A DNA stretch of 64,000 nt, from positions 186,001 through 250,000 of the forward strand of contig CANLDW010000001.1 of assembly GCA_947489525.1 (NCBI GenBank). Direction: 5' to 3'. The stretch comes from an uncultured Psychrobacter sp. (GTDB lineage: Bacteria > Pseudomonadota > Gammaproteobacteria > Pseudomonadales > Moraxellaceae). Every line of letters starts with the position of its first letter. The first letter of the stretch is position 1. Shown piece after piece: positions 17,568-27,081 of this stretch. The notes below the pieces were generated by a model. The model worked only from the letters and a program-made list of their open reading frames with translations. It did no database searches and was not told where the DNA came from. A program made the translations under genes and the position numbers.

Positions 17568-18959
17568 TCAGTCTCTTTGCCAGTTAAACAAGGCATTGAG
17601 CACGATAGCCGTTAGTGTCGCTGTCCCAATGCCGCCCAAATCAAAACTGCCAATATATAAACTAAAGTTACCAGTACCCATGATGACCGTCACTGCTGCA
17701 ATGATTAAGTTACTGTTTTTAGTAAAATCAACGTGGCTATCGAACCAGATTTTTGCGCCCGCAATAGCAATTAAGCCGAACACCACTATGGACGCCCCGC
17801 CGAGCAATGCAGGAGGAATAGTCTGGATAATAGCGCCAAATTTAGGTGATAAGCCAAGCAGGATTGCAACCAGACCCGCAACAACGAAGATAGTGGTGCT
17901 ATAGACTTTCGTTACCGCCATGACCCCTATATTTTCAGCATACGTGGTCACGCCCGTACCACCAAAACCTGCTGAAAACGTTGTTGCGACCCCATCAGCA
18001 AAGAAAGCTCGACCCATATAAGGCGTCACGCGCGCTTTGGTCATGCCCTCCACGGCTTTGAAGTGACCTAAATTTTCAGCGACTAAGATAAAGGCAACAG
18101 GTGCAATTAAGATGACTGCGCCAATATCAAAGCGCGGCGTATGAATGCTTGGTAGACCCAGCCAAGCTGCGGTCTGTACCGTGCTAAAGTCGATGGGCGT
18201 ACCATAACCCATGATATTAGTGATTAAAAAATAAACTAAATAGGAGACAATAAGACCAACAAGCAATAACAAGCGTCTGAACATACCGCGAGTAAATACT
18301 GCCACACTACTGATTAGGAGTACCGTTAACGCTGCCATCCACGCATCGAACTGATTGGCCGATACGCCTTGAATGGTGACAGGTGCTAAGTTAAGACCGA
18401 TAATCATTACAATGGCGCCAGTGACAATTGGTGGCATCAAGCGCTCAATCCAGCCTGTGCCTGTCTTCATTACCAGCAGTCCAACCAGCGCGTAGATAAT
18501 ACCGCAAGCCATGATACCGCCAAGCGCCACATCTAGATTGTTGTTAAAGCCAACGCCTGCATAAGCAGTAACGGCAATAACAGGACCGATAAAAGCAAAG
18601 CTTGAGCCAAGATAGCTTGGCATACGCCCACCAGTAATGACGAAGAACATCACCGTACAGATGCCTGACATCAAAATTGCAAGGTTGGGATCGAACCCCA
18701 TAAGTAGCGGTGCGAGTACGGTTGCCCCAAACATGGCAAAAGTGTGCTGGATACCCAGTAGTAAGCTCTTAGTAGGCGGTAAATACTCATTGATACCGAC
18801 AGGATCACGATCCAGATTACCTTTATAGGCGCGCCACGTTGGAAACCATCGACCGTTATCGAAGTCTGGATCTCGTACTGAGGTATCAATACCTGCGGCT
18901 TCTAATGCATTTTTAGGGGTGGTATTAGTATGAGGGTTTGATGGCGAAGGCTCATGCAT
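17568..18959 (-). CDS. uraA: Uracil/xanthine permease (NCS2 family)
   Basis: An inner-membrane nucleobase:proton symporter of 463 residues. The NCS2 segments are visible: LGIQHTFAMFGATVLAPLL near the N-terminus, LVAENLGHFKAVEGM, and FFADGVATTFSAGFGGTGVT followed by TYAENIGV. The AEN and GTGVTTYAEN residues match the uracil-transporting branch more than the xanthine branch. A polar N-terminal tail of about 70 residues precedes the first membrane segment. A hairpin lies in the leader between the start codon and 19012. Uracil uptake is the best guess; xanthine or other pyrimidines remain possible. Confidence 0.88.
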   Translation of the reverse strand: MHEPSPSNPHTNTTPKNALEAAGIDTSVRDPDFDNGRWFPTWRAYKGNLDRDPVGINEYLPPTKSLLLGIQHTFAMFGATVLAPLLMGFDPNLAILMSGICTVMFFVITGGRMPSYLGSSFAFIGPVIAVTAYAGVGFNNNLDVALGGIMACGIIYALVGLLVMKTGTGWIERLMPPIVTGAIVMIIGLNLAPVTIQGVSANQFDAWMAALTVLLISSVAVFTRGMFRRLLLLVGLIVSYLVYFLITNIMGYGTPIDFSTVQTAAWLGLPSIHTPRFDIGAVILIAPVAFILVAENLGHFKAVEGMTKARVTPYMGRAFFADGVATTFSAGFGGTGVTTYAENIGVMAVTKVYSTTIFVVAGLVAILLGLSPKFGAIIQTIPPALLGGASIVVFGLIAIAGAKIWFDSHVDFTKNSNLIIAAVTVIMGTGNFSLYIGSFDLGGIGTATLTAIVLNALFNWQRD

Positions 18960-19295
18960 GGGCGTGTCCTAGAAGCTTATTGACAAGTAAAAAGAGCTAA
19001 GATGCTCTTTTAAGTTATGGGAGATAAATCAGGTATTACATACAGATGACATTTTTACTGTAAATTCAGCCACAGGTACGAATCAAACTGAGCTATTACA
19101 GAATGTTACATCGTTATTGCTGTGCATGATAGCGAAGTTTGTATTTGATTGAAAGTTGTTATTCAAAGCCAAAGTTATGCGGATATTTTTATTCCACAGT
19201 GAGTATATATATCTAATAAAGAGTATAATTACCTTTTAAACCACACTACTTATAGAAGACGATATAACGCGTAGTCGTCCGTTTTGGTACTAAAT
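18960..19295. other. Divergent region between uraA and sdaA
   Basis: About 335 AT-rich bases holding the leader hairpin at 18989-19012 and a TATAAT at 19224-19229. The latter lies about 70 bases before the sdaA start but has no clear -35 box. No ORF is supported. Confidence 0.4.
18989..19012 (-). promoter_or_regulatory. Leader hairpin upstream of the uracil permease
   Basis: On the minus strand, AAAAGAGC and GCTCTTTT form an 8-bp stem with a 6-nt loop, ending in a short T-run, about 30 bases before the permease ATG. It is placed where an attenuator would be. It could equally be the end of an upstream transcript. Confidence 0.35.
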
Positions 19296-20729
19296 ATGAT
19301 AAGTGTTTTTGATTTATTTAAAATTGGTATTGGCCCCTCAAGCTCGCATACCGTAGGACCTATGGTTGCAGCTAATCTTTTTTTGGCGTCGCTAGCCGAG
19401 CAAGCTGCATTCACTGATATCGAGCGTGTTGAGATTGAGCTATACGGATCGCTTGCGGCTACTGGTAAAGGGCATGCAACCGATACCGCTGTACTGCTCG
19501 GTCTGCTTGGACACACGCCAAACACAATCGACACCCAGCTGACTCATGAGTATCTGTCGCCGATTTTCTCCGAGCAGCTTCTTAATATAGCGGGTAGTCA
19601 TATCATAGATTTTGATACCCAGCGTGACATTCACTGGTTTGACGACACCGTACTGCCTTATCATCCTAATGCGTTAACGCTACGAGCACAGTTAAAAAAC
19701 GGTACGCGTTATCAGCAAACGTACTATTCTATCGGTGGCGGCTTTGTCATCAATGAAGAGGACGCGCGCGATCCGCACAAAGACCATGCCAGCCCTACTA
19801 TTGACGTGGTTCCCTACCCCTTTAACAGTGCCAGTGAGCTGCTTGAGCTATGCCGCGTACATAAGCTTAGTATTAGCGATTTGGTGCTGGCTAACGAGTG
19901 TCAATACCGTGACAAGGCTGAGGTCTACGCCTACCTAGATAGTATTTGGACAGTCATGCAGGACTGCGTCGCCGCAGGCTGCGATAATAGTGGTATCTTA
20001 CCTGGCGGCTTGGATGTCAAACGCCGCGCACAGGCGCTCCACGTCCAACTACTCGCTGAACAAGATGCTCCTATCGCAAAGAATGATAAGCTTGCCGCTA
20101 TGGATTGGGTTGATCTATATGCCCTAGCCGTCAATGAAGAAAACGCTAATGGCGGCAAAGTAGTAACCGCACCTACCAACGGAGCGGCAGGTATTATTCC
20201 AGCAGTACTGCACTATTACCGTGATTTTCTAACGGACTATAGTATTGATGGTGTGCGCCGGTTCCTACTCAATGCTAGTGCTATTGGCAGCCTTATCAAG
20301 CAAAATGCTTCAATCTCAGGCGCTGAGGTAGGCTGTCAAGGTGAGGTAGGCTCAGCCTGTGCGATGGCAGCCTCTGCTCTAGCAGAGATTATGGGCGGCG
20401 ATCCTGCCAAGTGTTTGAACGCCGCCGAGATCGGGATTGAGCACAACTTGGGCTTAACATGTGATCCCATCGGCGGTCTTGTTCAAGTGCCCTGTATCGA
20501 GCGCAACGCCATGGGCGCGGTTAAAGCGATTAATGCTGCGCGTCTTGCTTGTCGTGGCAATGGTCAACATTTCGTCTCATTAGATAAAGCGCTGTTGACC
20601 ATGAAACAGACGGGAGCGGATATGTCTGATAAATACAAGGAAACTGCACGCGGTGGTTTAGCGGTATACGCTGACAATAGGATACCGACCGTCATGCGCG
20701 GCGTCAGTGTCAACTATAGTCAGTGTTAA
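19296..20729 (+). CDS. sdaA: L-serine ammonia-lyase (iron-sulfur type)
   Basis: Deaminates L-serine to pyruvate and ammonia. It is the single-chain type: the N-terminal beta domain begins ISVFDLFKIGIGPSSSHTVG, and the C-terminal alpha domain carries the 4Fe-4S cysteines in EVGCQGEVGSAC, GLTCDPIGG and QVPCIERNAM. NGGKVVTAPTNGAAGIIPAV is the catalytic-domain signature. The ATG at 19296 gives the usual MISVFDLFK start; a TTG at 19284 would add four residues. The gene is monocistronic with its own terminator. The oxygen-labile cluster means activity depends on iron-sulfur supply. Confidence 0.95.
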   Translation: MISVFDLFKIGIGPSSSHTVGPMVAANLFLASLAEQAAFTDIERVEIELYGSLAATGKGHATDTAVLLGLLGHTPNTIDTQLTHEYLSPIFSEQLLNIAGSHIIDFDTQRDIHWFDDTVLPYHPNALTLRAQLKNGTRYQQTYYSIGGGFVINEEDARDPHKDHASPTIDVVPYPFNSASELLELCRVHKLSISDLVLANECQYRDKAEVYAYLDSIWTVMQDCVAAGCDNSGILPGGLDVKRRAQALHVQLLAEQDAPIAKNDKLAAMDWVDLYALAVNEENANGGKVVTAPTNGAAGIIPAVLHYYRDFLTDYSIDGVRRFLLNASAIGSLIKQNASISGAEVGCQGEVGSACAMAASALAEIMGGDPAKCLNAAEIGIEHNLGLTCDPIGGLVQVPCIERNAMGAVKAINAARLACRGNGQHFVSLDKALLTMKQTGADMSDKYKETARGGLAVYADNRIPTVMRGVSVNYSQC

Positions 20730-20816
20730 ACGGAAATTTCATGACGACAATAGTTTGCATACTTACGCGTTATACTAAACAGCTATATAATGTATGAAGA
20801 GCAAGTTATAGAAAGC

Positions 20817-20848
20817 AAAAAGCCTCTGAGTCATCAGAGGCTTTTTAT
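20817..20848. terminator. Terminator after sdaA
   Basis: A perfect 13-bp inverted repeat (AAAAAGCCTCTGA / TCAGAGGCTTTTT) with a 4-nt loop. It has T-runs on both strands and is shared with the convergent lipoprotein gene. Confidence 0.9.
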
Positions 20849-20918
20849 ATGGAACGTTAGTCGTTTAAACCGTATCGAAATTTTATATAACATTAAAGTT
20901 TAAAAGCCATCAAATACT

Positions 20919-21317
20919 TTATTCAGGAGTCTTTGAAATAACTTCGTTCAACAACCATACTGGCTTAACTAAACCAGAAGCGGTATCAGCAACTGCCTCT
21001 TGGCGTACGTCTAGCACATAACGGTAGCCTGGCTCGTAAGTGAAACCTTGGATATCGCCACTAAGCGTTGTGAAGTTCTTTTGGTAGGACTGACGATACT
21101 GCAAGCAAGTAGACTCAACTCTAGTACCATCAGCAGCCACTAAATCACATACAGCTTTGCGCGGTGCAATCTCAACTTCAAAGCTTGAAATATTAACAAC
21201 TTTGACATCCATTGGCTGACCTTCAACGACCATAGTGCGTCGATCATCAAGATCCATAGTCGAACAACCAGTTAGAGCGAAAGTCGTCATTAATGCAGCA
21301 ATTGCTAACTTTTTCAT
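20919..21317 (-). CDS. Small lipoprotein, DUF4377-like
   Basis: A 132-residue envelope lipoprotein. The N-terminus MKKLAIAALMTTFALTGCS is a signal peptide with lipobox LTGC; the cysteine would be lipid-modified. The residue after it is serine, so outer-membrane sorting is likely. The C-terminal half, with CLQYRQ, GDIQGFTYEPGYRYVLDV and Q/E-rich ending, resembles the DUF4377 domain often found with META/HslJ proteins. Two further cysteines may form a disulfide. GAGGAATG precedes the ATG. It stands alone. The function is not known; the family match is by eye. Confidence 0.75.
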   Translation of the reverse strand: MKKLAIAALMTTFALTGCSTMDLDDRRTMVVEGQPMDVKVVNISSFEVEIAPRKAVCDLVAADGTRVESTCLQYRQSYQKNFTTLSGDIQGFTYEPGYRYVLDVRQEAVADTASGLVKPVWLLNEVISKTPE

Positions 21318-21373
21318 AAAATCATTCCTCAGTTAATTACAGTTCTTTATAGGTTATCGATCGCAGCACTTGT

Positions 21374-21424
21374 TGAGCCATAATACTTTGTGAGTCATAG
21401 TGCTTTATGAATCATAGTGCTTAG
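21374..21424. repeat. Three tandem 17-bp repeats upstream of the lipoprotein gene
   Basis: The unit TGAGTCATAGTGCTTTA recurs at 21374, 21391 and 21408 with a few changes (the first copy is TGAGCCATAATACTTTG). It lies about 60 bases upstream of the lipoprotein start. It could be a regulator-binding array or simple slippage. Confidence 0.55.
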
Positions 21425-21533
21425 ATCTTTATTTTACCCGACTAATTATAGGCGTTGAACCAGCGAACCTTATATAACCACTTTGTAATTTAACGTCATT
21501 GTTTGCAACTGAACTCATCACAATAGCTAAAGT

Positions 21534-22757
21534 CTAACTACGATAATCAGCGTTAATTTTGACGTAGTCATAAGATAAATCACAAGTATAGACCGTATCA
21601 CTAGCGTCGCCGCGCGCTAAATCTATATGAATGGTTATCTCAGAACGGCTCATGACTTCTTTACCAGCTGACTCAGTATAGTCGGGAGCGACGCCGCCAT
21701 TTTGACAGATAAGCACCTCATCAAGATAAACACTGATCTGTTCCGTATCTAAGTCCTCTACCCCAGCATAACCAACAGCGGCCAGTATTCGGCCCCAGTT
21801 AGCATCGCTAGCAAAAAAAGCGGTTTTGACCAATGGCGAGTGCGCAACCGCATAGGCTACATCGCAGCACTCTTGACTGATTTTGCCGCCTGTAACTTTT
21901 ACGGTCATAAACTTAGTCGCGCCTTCACCATCACGAACGATCAGCTGTGCTAAGCGTATAAATACAGATTTTAGCGCTTCAAATAAAGGCTGATAGTGTG
22001 GATGCTTAGCGCTATCTATTGTCTCATGACTGGCCTTACCTGTAGCAATCAGTACGCAGCAATCATTGGTCGAGGTATCACCATCGACCGTGATACGATT
22101 AAATGATTGCTCGTTGATAGCGCTCAACATCTCTTGTAGCAATTCAGGTGCGATATTGGCATCAGTCGCGACGTAACCGAGCATTGTCGCCATATTAGGA
22201 CGTATCATTCCAGAGCCTTTCGAGATACCTGTAATATGATAGTCAATATCTGCTATTTTTATCTGCTGGCTTGCAAGCTTCGGCACCGTATCGGTAGTGC
22301 GAATGCCATTCGCTGCGCTGAGCCAATTATCAGAGCTTAAGTTCATAAGCGCCGTATCTAAGCCTGCAATCACAGCGTCGCTATTGAGTGGCTCACCGAT
22401 AACGCCTGTTGAAAATGGCAGTACTGTATCAGTATTGACTCCAGCGTTGGACGCTAGCGCCGCGCAAATCGCTTGCGCGCGCTGTTTACCATCAGCGCCC
22501 GTGCCTGCATTAGCATTACCAGTATTGATCACTAAGTAGCGCGGACTCGCCTGCCCAAAATGCTCGCGCAGTACAATAACGGGGGCAGCACAAAAAGCAT
22601 TTTTGGTGGTCACAACTGCCACTTCGCTACCCTCATCAATCTCAATGACAACCAAATCATCACGATCTTTGTAGCGTACCCCAGCAGCGGTTGCGCTTAG
22701 TTTTATGCCATCAATGGTATAGATCGTTTGAGGGATAGCTACGTTTCCGACAGCCAT
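21534..22757 (-). CDS. argJ: Glutamate N-acetyltransferase / amino-acid N-acetyltransferase
   Basis: Recycles the acetyl group in arginine synthesis by moving it from N-acetylornithine to glutamate. The autoproteolysis site is in GSGMIRPNMATMLGY, where the threonine of ATML becomes the N-terminal nucleophile of the beta chain. Other signatures are INTGNANAGTG, FSTGVIGEPL and TVDGDTSTNDC. The start is at ATG 22757, preceded by AAGGAG at the right distance; an ATG at 22784 has none. Length (407 residues) is normal. It ends in YVKINADYRS, the expected C-terminus. xthA lies upstream on the same strand, about 107 bases away. Confidence 0.95.
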   Translation of the reverse strand: MAVGNVAIPQTIYTIDGIKLSATAAGVRYKDRDDLVVIEIDEGSEVAVVTTKNAFCAAPVIVLREHFGQASPRYLVINTGNANAGTGADGKQRAQAICAALASNAGVNTDTVLPFSTGVIGEPLNSDAVIAGLDTALMNLSSDNWLSAANGIRTTDTVPKLASQQIKIADIDYHITGISKGSGMIRPNMATMLGYVATDANIAPELLQEMLSAINEQSFNRITVDGDTSTNDCCVLIATGKASHETIDSAKHPHYQPLFEALKSVFIRLAQLIVRDGEGATKFMTVKVTGGKISQECCDVAYAVAHSPLVKTAFFASDANWGRILAAVGYAGVEDLDTEQISVYLDEVLICQNGGVAPDYTESAGKEVMSRSEITIHIDLARGDASDTVYTCDLSYDYVKINADYRS

Positions 22758-22863
22758 AATTGGCTCCTTATCTAAGGTATACAAAATATAAATGTATAAA
22801 AAAATATAAATGTATAAAAAAGTAGATTTTTACGACAGTGTAGAGTTGATATGTGCCCGATTT

Positions 22864-23682
22864 TTAATGCAAGTCAAACGCCGACCATATGGGCGCATGA
22901 TCTGAGGGTTTTTCCATTGCCCGTAGTTCGTAGCTGATACCAGCGCCTGAGCACTTTGAGACAAGATCAGGCGAGCATAAAATATGATCAATGCGCATAC
23001 CGCGTTTTGGGTCGTCGTCGAAGCCGCGACTCCGGTAGTCAAACCAGCTAAATATCGTATCCTCATCTGGATAATGCAAACGGTAAGTATCCGTTAGCTT
23101 CTGTGCCATCAGGCGCGTATACCATTCGCGCTCTTCAGGTAAAAAAGAGGTCTTACCTTGTTTAAGCCAGCGTTTGATACTGGCCTCACCGATACCTATG
23201 TCACTATCCTCTGGCGCGATATTCATATCGCCCATCACGATAAGAGTGCGCCCCTCAGCCCTCAATGTCTCAATATACGCGGTCAAATCAGCGTAATAAG
23301 CCCGCTTCATAGGGTATTTAGTAGGATGATCTTGGTTCTCGCCTTGTGGAAAATAGCCATTGAGTACGTCAATCTCACGACCTTGTAGTACGTAGCGCGC
23401 GTGTATAAAACGCTTTTGTGCGTCCTCTGCCTCCTCTGGAAAGCCTTTTTGCACGAAAATAGGTGCAACCTTTGATAGTAATGCAACACCGTAGTGCGCC
23501 TTTTGCCCAAAGTATTCCACATGATAGCCTAGGCTCTCAACTTTTTTGAGTGGAAATTGTTCATCATGAACCTTTGTTTCTTGTAGACCCATCACATCAG
23601 GATCAATGATATCTCGTACCGCTTCCAACTGGTGCTGACGAGCACGGATACCATTGATATTAAAACTAACAAAACGGGTCAT
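22864..23682 (-). CDS. xthA: Exodeoxyribonuclease III
   Basis: An AP endonuclease and 3' exonuclease of base-excision repair. The 272-residue protein has all catalytic motifs of the family: FNINGIRAR at the N-terminus, GLQETKV (metal-binding glutamate), GDMNIAPEDSDIG (catalytic aspartate and asparagine), FSWFDYRS, RIDHIL, and the C-terminal PSDHAPIW with the catalytic histidine. AGGA precedes the ATG. It lies upstream of argJ on the same strand, but the long spacer suggests only loose linkage. No oddities seen. Confidence 0.95.
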   Translation of the reverse strand: MTRFVSFNINGIRARQHQLEAVRDIIDPDVMGLQETKVHDEQFPLKKVESLGYHVEYFGQKAHYGVALLSKVAPIFVQKGFPEEAEDAQKRFIHARYVLQGREIDVLNGYFPQGENQDHPTKYPMKRAYYADLTAYIETLRAEGRTLIVMGDMNIAPEDSDIGIGEASIKRWLKQGKTSFLPEEREWYTRLMAQKLTDTYRLHYPDEDTIFSWFDYRSRGFDDDPKRGMRIDHILCSPDLVSKCSGAGISYELRAMEKPSDHAPIWSAFDLH

Positions 23683-23762
23683 AACTTATCCTATGATTAT
23701 TAAAAAAACTTAGCAAAATGTGAAACGTTGCTGAAAGATCTAGCGCAAAAGACGATATTCAT

Positions 23763-23791
23763 GTATCGATTTTATTTCGCATTGACTATAG
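23763..23791 (+). repeat. Solo end of the dispersed inverted-repeat element
   Basis: 29 bases (GTATCGATTTTATTT...TTGACTATAG) nearly identical to the right end of the element at 27350-27382, without the inner stem or left end. It is a remnant or a single terminus. Confidence 0.6.
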
Positions 23792-23972
23792 AGACGTACA
23801 ATACTCAGATGAGCTCACAAACCTAGTCATTGCTTAGCCTGGTATCTTAAGCTACAGTAGAGATCTAACCAAAAGTATTTTAGCTAGCTTTATACATTAT
23901 TTATTATCTTATTATCAAAACCCTTTTTTATTACTAAGACCTTTTATAGCCAAGTCTTGTACTGAGTTTCAT

Positions 23973-24581
23973 ATGACCTTTTCTACTACTCAAAAAAACA
24001 CTGCATTGAACGCTGATGCTGATACCGCGCCTCTCTACGCCACGGACTATCATGTATATATTAATCATACGGATGCAGGCGGCATAGTCTACCATGCTAA
24101 TCACTTAGTGTTCTTTGAAAATGCTCGGCGTGATTGGTTTACCACTTTAGGTTTAAATGGTTATTTTTTGCAAGCGGACGATGGTGAGGTACAGCACTTT
24201 GTAGTCAGTCAAGTAGCGTTAAACTATCATAAGGCTATTTTTTTGGATGATACCATTACCGTAACTATCGATAAAGTCGAGCTCAAACCTGCCAGCATCA
24301 TATTTTATCAAAGTATTTATCGTAAGACACCTACAGTAAATGGACAAACGCAGGTAGCATCTGCATCTGCATCTAAGCGTACGCCACTCAGTAGTACGCG
24401 GATTGTGATTGCGTGCGTAAAGAATCAAATCCGACCTGATATGGACAAGGACATCACTCCCTCTGTAGATGCGATTGCACCTTCTGAGCCTATACCAACG
24501 GCGCGGCCTCTTCGACCCATTCGCGTACCTCAAAAGCTACGCGCTATTATTGCAGATGCTATCGCTAGTCAAAATCATTAG
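23973..24581 (+). CDS. Acyl-CoA thioesterase, YbgC/4HBT hot-dog family
   Basis: A 202-residue hot-dog thioesterase. The active-site motif HTDAGGIVYHANHLVFFENARRDW (read across residues about 33-56) carries the catalytic Asp of the YbgC group. ALNYHKAIFLDDTITVT and ASIIFYQSIYR form the later strands. A central Ser/Thr-rich segment and a C-terminal Pro-rich tail of about 60 residues exceed the usual 130-140 residue length. The tol-pal genes that often follow ybgC are not here. It likely hydrolyses short or hydroxy-acyl CoA; the substrate is inference. Confidence 0.82.
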   Translation: MTFSTTQKNTALNADADTAPLYATDYHVYINHTDAGGIVYHANHLVFFENARRDWFTTLGLNGYFLQADDGEVQHFVVSQVALNYHKAIFLDDTITVTIDKVELKPASIIFYQSIYRKTPTVNGQTQVASASASKRTPLSSTRIVIACVKNQIRPDMDKDITPSVDAIAPSEPIPTARPLRPIRVPQKLRAIIADAIASQNH

Positions 24582-25324
24582 GATTAACTATAGCTAGTCC
24601 AAAATAAAAAAGGGTAAGAACATTTTAATGTGCTACTGGAATGTAAATAACAGTTACGAAGCCTCTGGAGTGACTAAGTTGCACAGCAAGCGAGGAAAAT
24701 TTATACCAGTAGCACGGTATCCTTTTTAAATTGGATCACCTGCATATTAGATATGCAAACAAAATTAGATATGCAAGCGAATATACATTTTTTCGAGTCA
24801 TATGCTACTTATGAGTATATCTATACATTTAGATAAATAAGTTGACCGCTGAGCTCTTCACTTTTTACCTCGTTACTGTGTCATTCATCTGCTCACTTCG
24901 CCATTCACCTGCAATTTTTTAATTCACAAATAATTCTATTAAGCAAAAATAAACATAGACGCTTAAGTTCTCTTCTACAGATACTTATTTTAGTTGTCTT
25001 TGTGTTAATGTATTGCCAAAATATGTCTCAGTATACAAATAATCACTGATATTTACTTGTTTTAATCATACAAATACTAGTTTTTATTTGAGCTTAAATT
25101 TCCCTATTACCAGTTTTTAATACCTACATTGACCATATAGTGAATCGTTTACACTGTATGATTGATACTACCTCAACCCCGCAAAAAGGCCCCATATGTA
25201 AGCGGTCAGCTAAAAATTAGGATAGCACTCAACAGGTTACTGGCTGCTAGTAACCCATAAATGTTGTTGACACGGACGTGACTACTTTCTTATAGAACCT
25301 TATCTTCACATTAAGGACTTAAAG
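24582..25324. other. Long non-coding region before the first fadD
   Basis: About 740 bases. The first part is one copy of the dispersed inverted-repeat element (24588-24750). The rest is AT-rich with no conserved ORF or convincing sigma-70 promoter. A segment ATTGACCATATAGTGAATC (about 25128-25146) resembles one upstream of the third fadD (ATTGAGTATGTAGTGAATC, about 29588-29606) and could be a shared control site. Confidence 0.5.
24588..24750. mobile_element. MITE-like inverted-repeat element, copy 1
   Basis: About 163 bp. The left end CTATAGCTAGTCCAAAATAA and the right end (GTATCCTTTTTAAATTGGAT...TATTAG) are imperfect inverted repeats. Inside, GTGCTACTGG (24630-24639) pairs exactly with CCAGTAGCAC (24706-24715). 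The core AGCCTCTGGAGTG...GCACAGCAAGCGAGG matches copy 2. It has no coding capacity. Confidence 0.72.
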
Positions 25325-27025
25325 ATGACAGCGAATAAACCTTGGCTTGATCAGTATCCATCAAGTGTGCCAAAGACTATCGACCCTGACCAGTACGACA
25401 ACTTAATCGCCCTTTATGAAGAGTGCTTTAACCGTTATCGCATGCATCCGCTTAGTATTTGTATGGGTGTCACTCACACTTATGATGATGTTGATAAGGC
25501 ATCTCGTGCTATCGCTGCTTGGTTACAAGCGCAAGGTATACCCAAAGGCAGTGTCGTTGCTATCATGATGCCTAACGTCCCGCAGTACTTGCCCACGATG
25601 ATTGGTATCTTGCGTGCAGGCTACATTTGCACTCCCATTAACCCGCTATATACCGGTCGTGAGCTGCGCCATCAGCTCAATGATTCAGGCGCTCAAGTTA
25701 TCTTTGTGGTGGACAACTTCGCTCAAGCTCTTGAGCAGGTCGTTGACGAGACCAATATTCGACGTATTGTACTTTCCAAGATGGGCGATATGATGGGGCT
25801 CAAAGGCGTGCTGGTAAACACTATCGTCCGTCAAGTCAAACGCTTAGTGCCCAAATATAAGCTCAACGATCCCAAGCACGAAGTCACTAAATTCCCTGAC
25901 GTGTTAAAACAAGGTAAAAACCTACCTTTTCAAAAAGTTCCCACTGCAATGGATCAAAAAGCTATCCTGCAGTATACGGGTGGTACGACAGGTCTGTCTA
26001 AAGGTGCTGTATTGTCGCAGCGTAATGTTGTCGCCGCCGCTTTGCAATCAGAGGCTTGGTATCGTCCGATCACCTCTCAGATTGACGAAGCTTATATCAA
26101 TATGGTGATGGCACTGCCGCTTTATCATATTTTCGCCTTTATGCTCAGCCTACTCGGTATGCGCTCAGGTTATACCTTTGTTCTCATCCCTAATCCGCGC
26201 GATATGCCAGGATTTGTCAAGACCTTATCCAAACAACCGTTTCATATTATTCCAGCGGTGAATACCTTGTTCAAAGGCTTACTAGATGAGCCCAGCTTTA
26301 AAAATCTAGACTTTAGCTCATTACGTATCGCGCAGGCAGGTGGTATGGCAGCAACCGAACAAACCGCAGCGCGCTGGCTTGAGGTCACAGGCTGTCCTAT
26401 GGTTGAAGGCTGGGGCATGACAGAATGCGTCGCGGCAGGAACGGCAAATGTCATTACAGATCGTAAATTTAATGGCACTATCGGCGTTCCGGTTTCCAGC
26501 ATTGATATCATTGTGATCGATGAAAATGGTGAGCGCGTCGGCGTAAATCAAGCGGGCGAGATGTGTATCAAAGGACCAAACGTTACCTCTGGTTATTATA
26601 ACCGTGACAGCAGTGAAGACTTTACTAAAGACGGTTACTTTCGTACAGGTGATATCATCAGCATGGATGAGCGCGGCTACTTCACCCTACTTGATCGCAA
26701 AAAAGACATGATCTTAGTCTCTGGATTTAATGTCTTTCCTAACGAGATTGAGTCAGTCATGCTTGACTGTGAAGGCATCGTTGATTGTGCGGTTATCGGT
26801 ATTCCTGATGAGCGTCAGGGCGAGGCGGTGAAGATGTACGTCGTACCTAATGATAATAATGTTACTAAAGAGGCCATCAAAGAATTTGCTTTAGATAACT
26901 TGACGGGTTACAAGTGCCCGCGTCATATTGAGTTTGTCAGCGAGCTACCTAAGAGTAACGTGGGTAAAGTACTACGCCAAAAGCTGCGTGAACAGCATCT
27001 AAGAGACCATCCACAACCCCTATAG
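25325..27025 (+). CDS. fadD: Long-chain fatty acyl-CoA ligase, paralog 1
   Basis: Activates fatty acids to acyl-CoA with ATP; acts at the inner face of the membrane. It is 566 residues with AMP-binding motifs YTGGTTGLSKGA (about 219-230), GWGMTE, YFRTGDI and LDRKKDMILVSGFNVFP, and the C-terminal catalytic lysine in SNVGKVLRQKLRE. ALPLYHIFAFMLSLL is typical of FadD. AAGGA precedes the ATG. It is the first of three tandem paralogs that share the layout but differ at many synonymous sites. A strong terminator follows, so it is its own unit. Chain-length preference cannot be told. Confidence 0.93.
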   Translation: MTANKPWLDQYPSSVPKTIDPDQYDNLIALYEECFNRYRMHPLSICMGVTHTYDDVDKASRAIAAWLQAQGIPKGSVVAIMMPNVPQYLPTMIGILRAGYICTPINPLYTGRELRHQLNDSGAQVIFVVDNFAQALEQVVDETNIRRIVLSKMGDMMGLKGVLVNTIVRQVKRLVPKYKLNDPKHEVTKFPDVLKQGKNLPFQKVPTAMDQKAILQYTGGTTGLSKGAVLSQRNVVAAALQSEAWYRPITSQIDEAYINMVMALPLYHIFAFMLSLLGMRSGYTFVLIPNPRDMPGFVKTLSKQPFHIIPAVNTLFKGLLDEPSFKNLDFSSLRIAQAGGMAATEQTAARWLEVTGCPMVEGWGMTECVAAGTANVITDRKFNGTIGVPVSSIDIIVIDENGERVGVNQAGEMCIKGPNVTSGYYNRDSSEDFTKDGYFRTGDIISMDERGYFTLLDRKKDMILVSGFNVFPNEIESVMLDCEGIVDCAVIGIPDERQGEAVKMYVVPNDNNVTKEAIKEFALDNLTGYKCPRHIEFVSELPKSNVGKVLRQKLREQHLRDHPQPL

Positions 27026-27051
27026 TGCAGATCTAAGCTCACGTTTCATTC

Positions 27052-27081
27052 AGGCTGCGTTTGTACAAACGCAGCCTTTTT
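27052..27081. terminator. Terminator after fadD paralog 1
   Basis: A perfect 26-base palindrome (AGGCTGCGTTTG / CAAACGCAGCCT with a TA centre) followed by TTTT, 27 bases after the stop codon. Confidence 0.92.

Noticed and set aside
24588..24750. Inverted-repeat element as an insertion sequence or tRNA-like gene
   Set aside because: It has no transposase ORF, and the core lacks tRNA arms and a TTCGA loop; it is better described as a MITE-like structured repeat.
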